DNA from: Bacteroidales bacterium
GTDB taxonomy: Bacteria; Bacteroidota; Bacteroidia; Bacteroidales; UBA932
Length of the DNA: 64,000 nt
Direction: 5' to 3'
NCBI GenBank assembly: GCA_017561885.1
Contig: JAFZBF010000012.1
Coordinates: 1 to 64,000 of the forward strand
Positions 59,681-64,000 of this stretch are shown piece by piece. The first letter of the stretch is position 1; each line of letters starts with the position of its first letter. Position numbers and translations under genes: made by a program. The notes beneath the pieces were generated by a model. It was not told the DNA's origin. It did no database searches and saw only the letters and a program-made list of their open reading frames with translations.

Positions 59681-60635
59681 AATCATGATCGAAATATTCT
59701 ACACAAATAACAACTCTACAATAGATTTAGCCCAGTCTGTGGACATCCTGCGCACGCTGCAAGTAAAGGATGTTCTCTGGCTCGATTTGTTCGACCCCAG
59801 CGGAGAAGAAAAGAGGGCTGTCGAAGATTTTCTCGGAACTACGCTGCAGAGCCGTGCACAGGCCGAAGAGATCGAGAGTTCATCTCGTTACAGCGAAACC
59901 GAGGATGAAATCTTCATCAATACGAACTTCCTGATACCGGGTCCTGAGAACTATACTATGGAATCGGTGTCATTCATCCTCAGCGAGCAGACCATAGTTT
60001 CTGTACGCCAGGTTCCCCTGCGAAGCTTTACGGACATCCAGAGGCGCATCCTCGCCGGGCGGAAAGGCTATCCTACAGGTTTCCATATCCTGCTTGGCAT
60101 CCTTGAGAACAGGGTCGACATGGATGCGGATATGATCGAGCTGATGTCCAAGGAGATAGAACAGTACAGCAAGAGGGTCAGCCTGGGTGAGAACATCGGC
60201 GACGAATTCGTGCTGGACATCAATCAGCTGCAGGAAAATACAATGCTGGTCCGTGAGAACATAGTCGACAAGCAGAGGGTGATTTCCAGCATACTGAAAA
60301 GCGAGAAGACTCCCGACGAGATCAACACCAAGCTTTCCATCCTGCTTCAGGATATATCATCACTCATCAACCATACGAACTTCAGTTTCGAACGTCTCGA
60401 ATATCTTCAGAATACGGTTCTCGGCCTGATCAACCTGGACCAGAACAAGATCATGAAGATATTCACTCTCGTATCGCTGCTCCTGATGCCTCCCACGCTG
60501 ATCGCAAGCATCTACGGCATGAACGTCCAGCTTCCGCTCCTCGGCGGATATATCGACATCATCCTGATAGTTGCAGTGATGCTCGTAACGGTTCTCGCCG
60601 TCATATTTTTGTTCAGGCGTCGCAGGATGATGTGA
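59673..60635 (+). CDS. corA: Magnesium/cobalt transporter CorA
   Basis: CorA is a pentameric inner-membrane channel for Mg2+ influx. The 320-residue protein has a large cytoplasmic funnel (about 1-255), two C-terminal membrane spans and the selectivity motif YGMN between them (near 281-284). The tail FRRRRMM is basic. The start may be the ATG at 59673 or the one at 59685 (MIEIFYTNN); the sequence does not decide. Confidence 0.94.
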   Translation: MSGIMIEIFYTNNNSTIDLAQSVDILRTLQVKDVLWLDLFDPSGEEKRAVEDFLGTTLQSRAQAEEIESSSRYSETEDEIFINTNFLIPGPENYTMESVSFILSEQTIVSVRQVPLRSFTDIQRRILAGRKGYPTGFHILLGILENRVDMDADMIELMSKEIEQYSKRVSLGENIGDEFVLDINQLQENTMLVRENIVDKQRVISSILKSEKTPDEINTKLSILLQDISSLINHTNFSFERLEYLQNTVLGLINLDQNKIMKIFTLVSLLLMPPTLIASIYGMNVQLPLLGGYIDIILIVAVMLVTVLAVIFLFRRRRMM

Positions 60636-60662
60636 TATTCTGCATCAGAACCCAAAAAACTT

Positions 60663-60692
60663 TTTGATAATCAGGGATTTTTCCTATATTTG
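60663..60692 (+). promoter_or_regulatory. Promoter of rpsA
   Basis: TTTG (60663-60666), 18 nt, then TATATTTG (60685-60692). The leader to the rpsA ATG is about 60 nt, ends in an A/T-rich stretch and has no Shine-Dalgarno. Confidence 0.8.
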
Positions 60693-60759
60693 CCGACCTT
60701 TTGGAAACGAAGGGTTTTATAAATATTGTCTAACTTCTTATTAGTTAATTAATTACACT

Positions 60760-62628
60760 ATGGAACAAGAAAACATCGGACAGGAAATCACTCCCGAACA
60801 GGAAGTGGCTCCCAAACACAAAAGCAACGCATCAGTAAGCAACGACAGCTTCAACTGGGAAGAATTCGAAAATGAAACTCCCAGCGGAGTAGACCGCAAG
60901 GCCACCGAGGATGCTTACAACCAGACATTGTCACGCATCAGCGAGAACGAAGTTGTCGAGGGTGTCGTAACAGCAATCAACAAGCGCGAAGTAATCGTCA
61001 ACATCGGTTACAAGAGCGAAGGCGTCATCAGCATCAACGAATTCCGTTACAACCCTGATCTCGCAGTAGGCGACAAGGTTGAGGTTTACGTAGAGAACGC
61101 TGAGGACAAGAAAGGCCAGCTGATCCTCTCTCACAAGCGCGCACGTTCACTCCGTTCTTGGGACAGGGTAAACGAGGCATTCGAGAAAGACGAGATCGTG
61201 AAAGGCTATATCAAGTGCCGTACGAAAGGCGGTATGATCGTGGATGTGTTCGGAATCGAAGCATTCCTGCCCGGTTCACAGATAGATGTCAAGCCTATCA
61301 GGGATTACGACGTATATGTCAACAAGACTATGGATTTCAAGATCGTCAAGATCAACAACGAATACCGCAACGTCGTCGTTTCTCACAAGGCTCTTATCGA
61401 GGCTGAACTCGAAGCCCAGAAAGCTGAAATCATCAGCAAGCTCGAGAAAGGCCAGATTCTCGAAGGCGTTGTCAAGAACATTACTTCTTACGGCGTATTC
61501 GTCGACCTCGGCGGTGTGGACGGACTCATCCACATCACTGACCTCAGCTGGGGCAGGATCAACCATCCTGAAGAAGTCGTTTCTCTCGACCAGAAGATCA
61601 ATGTCGTCATCCTTGACTTCGACGATGTCAAGAAGCGCATCGCCCTCGGCGTCAAGCAGCTCACTCCTCATCCTTGGGAAGCTCTCGATCCTGATATCAA
61701 AGTTGGTGACAGGGTTAAGGGTAAAGTTGTCGTCATTGCCGATTACGGCGCATTCGTTGAGATCCAGCCCGGCGTAGAAGGTCTTATCCATGTTTCAGAG
61801 ATGAGCTGGAGCCAGCACCTGCGCAGCGCTCAGGATTTCTTCAAGGTAGGCGACGAGGTCGAGGCAGTCGTCCTGTCACTCGACCGCGACGAGCGCAAGA
61901 TGTCTCTCGGCATCAAACAGCTCAAACCCGATCCCTGGGCAAATATCGTCGAGGAATATCCTATCAACAGCAAGCATACTGCAGTTGTACGCAACATTAC
62001 CAATTTCGGTGTGTTCGTAGAGCTTAAGGAAGGTGTCGAGGGTCTTGTACACATCAGCGACCTCAGCTGGACCAAGAAGATCAAACACCCGAGCGAAGTC
62101 GTTTCAGTAGGCGACAAGATCGATGTCGTAGTTCTCGACGTAGACCAGGCAATCCGCCGTCTCAGCCTCGGCCACAAGCAGCTTGAAGAGAGCCCTTGGG
62201 AAGAGTATGAGTCAGTATACACTGTAGGTTCAGTTCATGACGGTACCATCGTAAGCATGAATGACAAAGGTGCAGTCGTTGCCCTCGCTGACGGTATCGA
62301 AGGATTCGCATCAAACAGGCAGCTTGTCAAAGAAGATGGCAGCAACCCTTCAGTAGGCGAAGTTCTTCCTTTCAGAGTTCTCGAATTCAACAAGGCAAGC
62401 CGCAAAGTTACTTTGAGCCACACCCGCACTTATGCTGACTCAAGGAAAGAAGAGGCCGCCAAGGAGCAGAAAGAGCAGAATGCCGAGGCCAACAACACTC
62501 AGAAGGCAGTGAAGAAGCTGAAAGCCAACCTCGAGAAGACCACTCTCGGTGACATCAGCTCACTCGCAGCCCTCAAGAGCGAGATGGAGAAGAAAGAAGC
62601 AGCCGCTTCAGAAACCACCGAGGAATAA
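60760..62628 (+). CDS. rpsA: 30S ribosomal protein S1
   Basis: S1 helps the 30S subunit bind and unfold mRNA, which matters most where Shine-Dalgarno sequences are weak, as here. The 622-residue protein has an acidic N-terminal tail (1-60) and six S1 OB-fold repeats (about 65-560). Repeats 3-5 are the best conserved: ITSYGVFVDLGGVDGLIHI, IADYGAFVEIQPGVEGLIHV, ITNFGVFVELKEGVEGLVHI. A charged Ala/Glu/Lys C-terminal tail follows. It has its own consensus promoter; rnz starts 6 nt after the stop. Confidence 0.97.
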   Translation: MEQENIGQEITPEQEVAPKHKSNASVSNDSFNWEEFENETPSGVDRKATEDAYNQTLSRISENEVVEGVVTAINKREVIVNIGYKSEGVISINEFRYNPDLAVGDKVEVYVENAEDKKGQLILSHKRARSLRSWDRVNEAFEKDEIVKGYIKCRTKGGMIVDVFGIEAFLPGSQIDVKPIRDYDVYVNKTMDFKIVKINNEYRNVVVSHKALIEAELEAQKAEIISKLEKGQILEGVVKNITSYGVFVDLGGVDGLIHITDLSWGRINHPEEVVSLDQKINVVILDFDDVKKRIALGVKQLTPHPWEALDPDIKVGDRVKGKVVVIADYGAFVEIQPGVEGLIHVSEMSWSQHLRSAQDFFKVGDEVEAVVLSLDRDERKMSLGIKQLKPDPWANIVEEYPINSKHTAVVRNITNFGVFVELKEGVEGLVHISDLSWTKKIKHPSEVVSVGDKIDVVVLDVDQAIRRLSLGHKQLEESPWEEYESVYTVGSVHDGTIVSMNDKGAVVALADGIEGFASNRQLVKEDGSNPSVGEVLPFRVLEFNKASRKVTLSHTRTYADSRKEEAAKEQKEQNAEANNTQKAVKKLKANLEKTTLGDISSLAALKSEMEKKEAAASETTEE

Positions 62629-62634
62629 ATCCTG

Positions 62635-63567
62635 ATGGAATTCTCACTGACAACTTTGGGAACGGCTTCGGCCGTTCCTGCAAACAATAGATTTTCAAGC
62701 GCCCATGTCCTTAACGTACGCGGGCGCTTGTTTTTAGTCGATTGTGCTGAAGGTTGCCAGATCCTTCTCGCAAAGCACGGCATTTCACATGCGAAGATTG
62801 AGAACATCCTGATCTCGCACCTTCACGGCGACCACCTGTTCGGCATAATGCCGCTGCTCTCTACGATGGCTCTCAAGGGCCGTACGGCGCCTCTGTACAT
62901 ATACGCTCCGGAAGCCTTTTGCCATACCCTCAAGTTCTTCAGGGAATACTTTGCCGACGGCGTCAAGTTCGACATAAACTTCATCCCGCTGAAGGCCTGC
63001 GGCCCCGAGCTGATAATCAGCACACGCAACAGCAAGGTGTATGCTTTCCCTCTCAATCACAAGATCGAGACCTACGGTTTCCTTTTCCGTGAAGACGAGC
63101 CGGAGCTCAACGTTTACAAGGAATATGTCGAAAAGGACGGACTGACGTTGCGTGAAATAGCGTCTCTCAAGGCGGGCAATGATGTGATAAGGGACGACGG
63201 CAGCGTGCTGGCCGTGGAAAAGTACGCCTATAAGCCATTCGAGCCCCGCAGCGCTGCATATTGCAGCGACACGGCTCCTTTCCCTGAATTGAAAGAATGG
63301 GTCAGGGGTGTGGACATCCTGTATCACGAGGCTACATTCGGCAATGATATGCGCGAGCTTTCAGCACAGTTCTTCCATTCTACAGCCGCTGACGCAGCAT
63401 CTGTCGCTGCTGAAGCGGGGGTGGGAAAACTTGTGATTGGTCATTTCTCATCCCGTTATCCTGATGTCAACGTATTGCTGGAAGAGGCCAGGGCCGTATT
63501 CAAAGAGACATATCTTGCCAGTGAGGGTATGATTTTTGATGTCCCCGTCAAAAAACTTGACAGATGA
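62635..63567 (+). CDS. rnz: Ribonuclease Z
   Basis: RNase Z cuts off the 3' trailer of tRNA precursors, which is needed here because the tRNA genes do not encode CCA. The 310-residue protein is a metallo-beta-lactamase fold with the metal motif SHLHGDHLFG (about 60-69). GTASAVPANNR lies near the start, YCSDTAPF follows, and the late motif is HFSSRYPD. Its last bases overlap the next gene (ATGA). Confidence 0.96.
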   Translation: MEFSLTTLGTASAVPANNRFSSAHVLNVRGRLFLVDCAEGCQILLAKHGISHAKIENILISHLHGDHLFGIMPLLSTMALKGRTAPLYIYAPEAFCHTLKFFREYFADGVKFDINFIPLKACGPELIISTRNSKVYAFPLNHKIETYGFLFREDEPELNVYKEYVEKDGLTLREIASLKAGNDVIRDDGSVLAVEKYAYKPFEPRSAAYCSDTAPFPELKEWVRGVDILYHEATFGNDMRELSAQFFHSTAADAASVAAEAGVGKLVIGHFSSRYPDVNVLLEEARAVFKETYLASEGMIFDVPVKKLDR

Positions 63568-64000
63568 GAAAACTGACTGCGTTCCTTGCCGTATGTGCCT
63601 TCGCTGCCGTGTTGCAGACATCGGCCTTTGCCCAGAATGCACGCGAGCAGTTCACAAAGATTGCCACGACGCTTCTGTTCCTTCAGGATTATTATGTCGA
63701 TACTCTGGACTACAATAAGTTGGGAGACAAGGCTGTAGAAGCCCTGGTGTCGTCACTGGACCCGCATACGGTATTTATGTCCAGGCAGGATGTCGAGTCG
63801 GCTGACGAGTCGATGGCCGGTGAGTTCGACGGTGTCGGCATCGAGTTCGCCATAATCAAGGACACTCTTACAGTACAGAACGTCATTAACGGAGGTCCTG
63901 CCGACAAGGTCGGGCTTCAGACGGGCGACAAGATAGTGAAAGTCGACACTGTCAGCCTTTCGGGTCCCTGGCTTACCAACACGAGAGTCAGGGAGCTGCT
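63564..64000 (+). CDS. S41-family C-terminal processing peptidase (partial)
   Basis: The gene runs off the right edge; 145 codons are visible. A signal peptide is cut probably at AFA/QNAR (Gln24 as +1). The N-terminal helical part is FTKIATTLLFLQDYYVDTLD, then LVSSLDPHTVFMS, typical of CtpA-like peptidases. A PDZ domain begins at FDGVGIEFAI, with GGPADKVGLQTGDKIV. The catalytic Ser-Lys part lies outside the window. The start overlaps the rnz stop by 4 nt. Confidence 0.9.
   Translation, partial: MRKLTAFLAVCAFAAVLQTSAFAQNAREQFTKIATTLLFLQDYYVDTLDYNKLGDKAVEALVSSLDPHTVFMSRQDVESADESMAGEFDGVGIEFAIIKDTLTVQNVINGGPADKVGLQTGDKIVKVDTVSLSGPWLTNTRVREL

Overview
The window comes from a chromosome of the Bacteroidota, most likely order Bacteroidales. 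The grounds are: promoters of the TTTG-N19-TAnnTTTG type in front of many genes, weak or absent Shine-Dalgarno sequences, a Rho with a long Gln-rich insertion, BACON-domain lipoproteins, a TonB receptor behind a TPP riboswitch, and Bacteroidota-type LptD, FtsH, Psd and S1. Family or genus cannot be fixed from what is seen here. There are no phage genes, transposases, CRISPR arrays or integrases. Almost all genes are core genes in short, tightly packed operons.

Layout. 1-7019 (minus): recJ-purA-dxs, then a promoter, the tRNA array Thr(UGU)-Tyr-Gly-Thr(GGU), tuf, tRNA-Trp and the start of secE. 7140-10209 (plus): lysS, a SpoU rRNA methyltransferase and an aroE-like gene. 10436-11830 (plus): an MFS transporter with a possible operator, ending in a terminator shared with ssb (minus). 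12496-17292 (minus): glpA-glpB-glpC and a Tat-exported Gfo/Idh/MocA oxidoreductase. 17408-19789 (minus): an M13 peptidase lipoprotein and a one-domain BIG2 lipoprotein. 19874-20764 (plus): an E2-acyltransferase-like protein lacking the catalytic His. 20755-26762 (minus): aroK, parC, era, an rRNA pseudouridine synthase and pyrF. 26867-30128 (plus): tig-clpP-clpX. 30143-34750 (minus): rho and lptD. 34804-39811 (plus): a SPOR-domain amidase, dnaA, pepD and rpe. 39817-40530 (minus): birA. 40595-44751 (plus): rsfS-ftsH-cdsA-psd.

The least ordinary part is 44778-54352. It holds three paralogous secreted lipoproteins built as signal peptide, BACON repeats, plant-type leucine-rich repeats, a degenerate TlpA-like thioredoxin domain and an M64 metallopeptidase. 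The RNase P RNA gene (rnpB) lies between the second and third on the opposite strand. After it come a periplasmic glutaminyl cyclotransferase, a TPP-riboswitch-controlled TonB receptor (probable thiamine uptake), a BadF-type sugar kinase, recR, mntP, corA, rpsA, rnz and the start of an S41 processing peptidase.

Functional links. Four predicted signal-peptidase-I substrates (LptD, amidase, TonB receptor, S41 peptidase) would all expose Gln at +1, which fits the cyclotransferase encoded in the same window. The glp genes form a membrane-bound route from glycerol-3-phosphate to the quinone pool. cdsA-psd supply phosphatidylethanolamine. tig-clpP-clpX form a folding and degradation operon.
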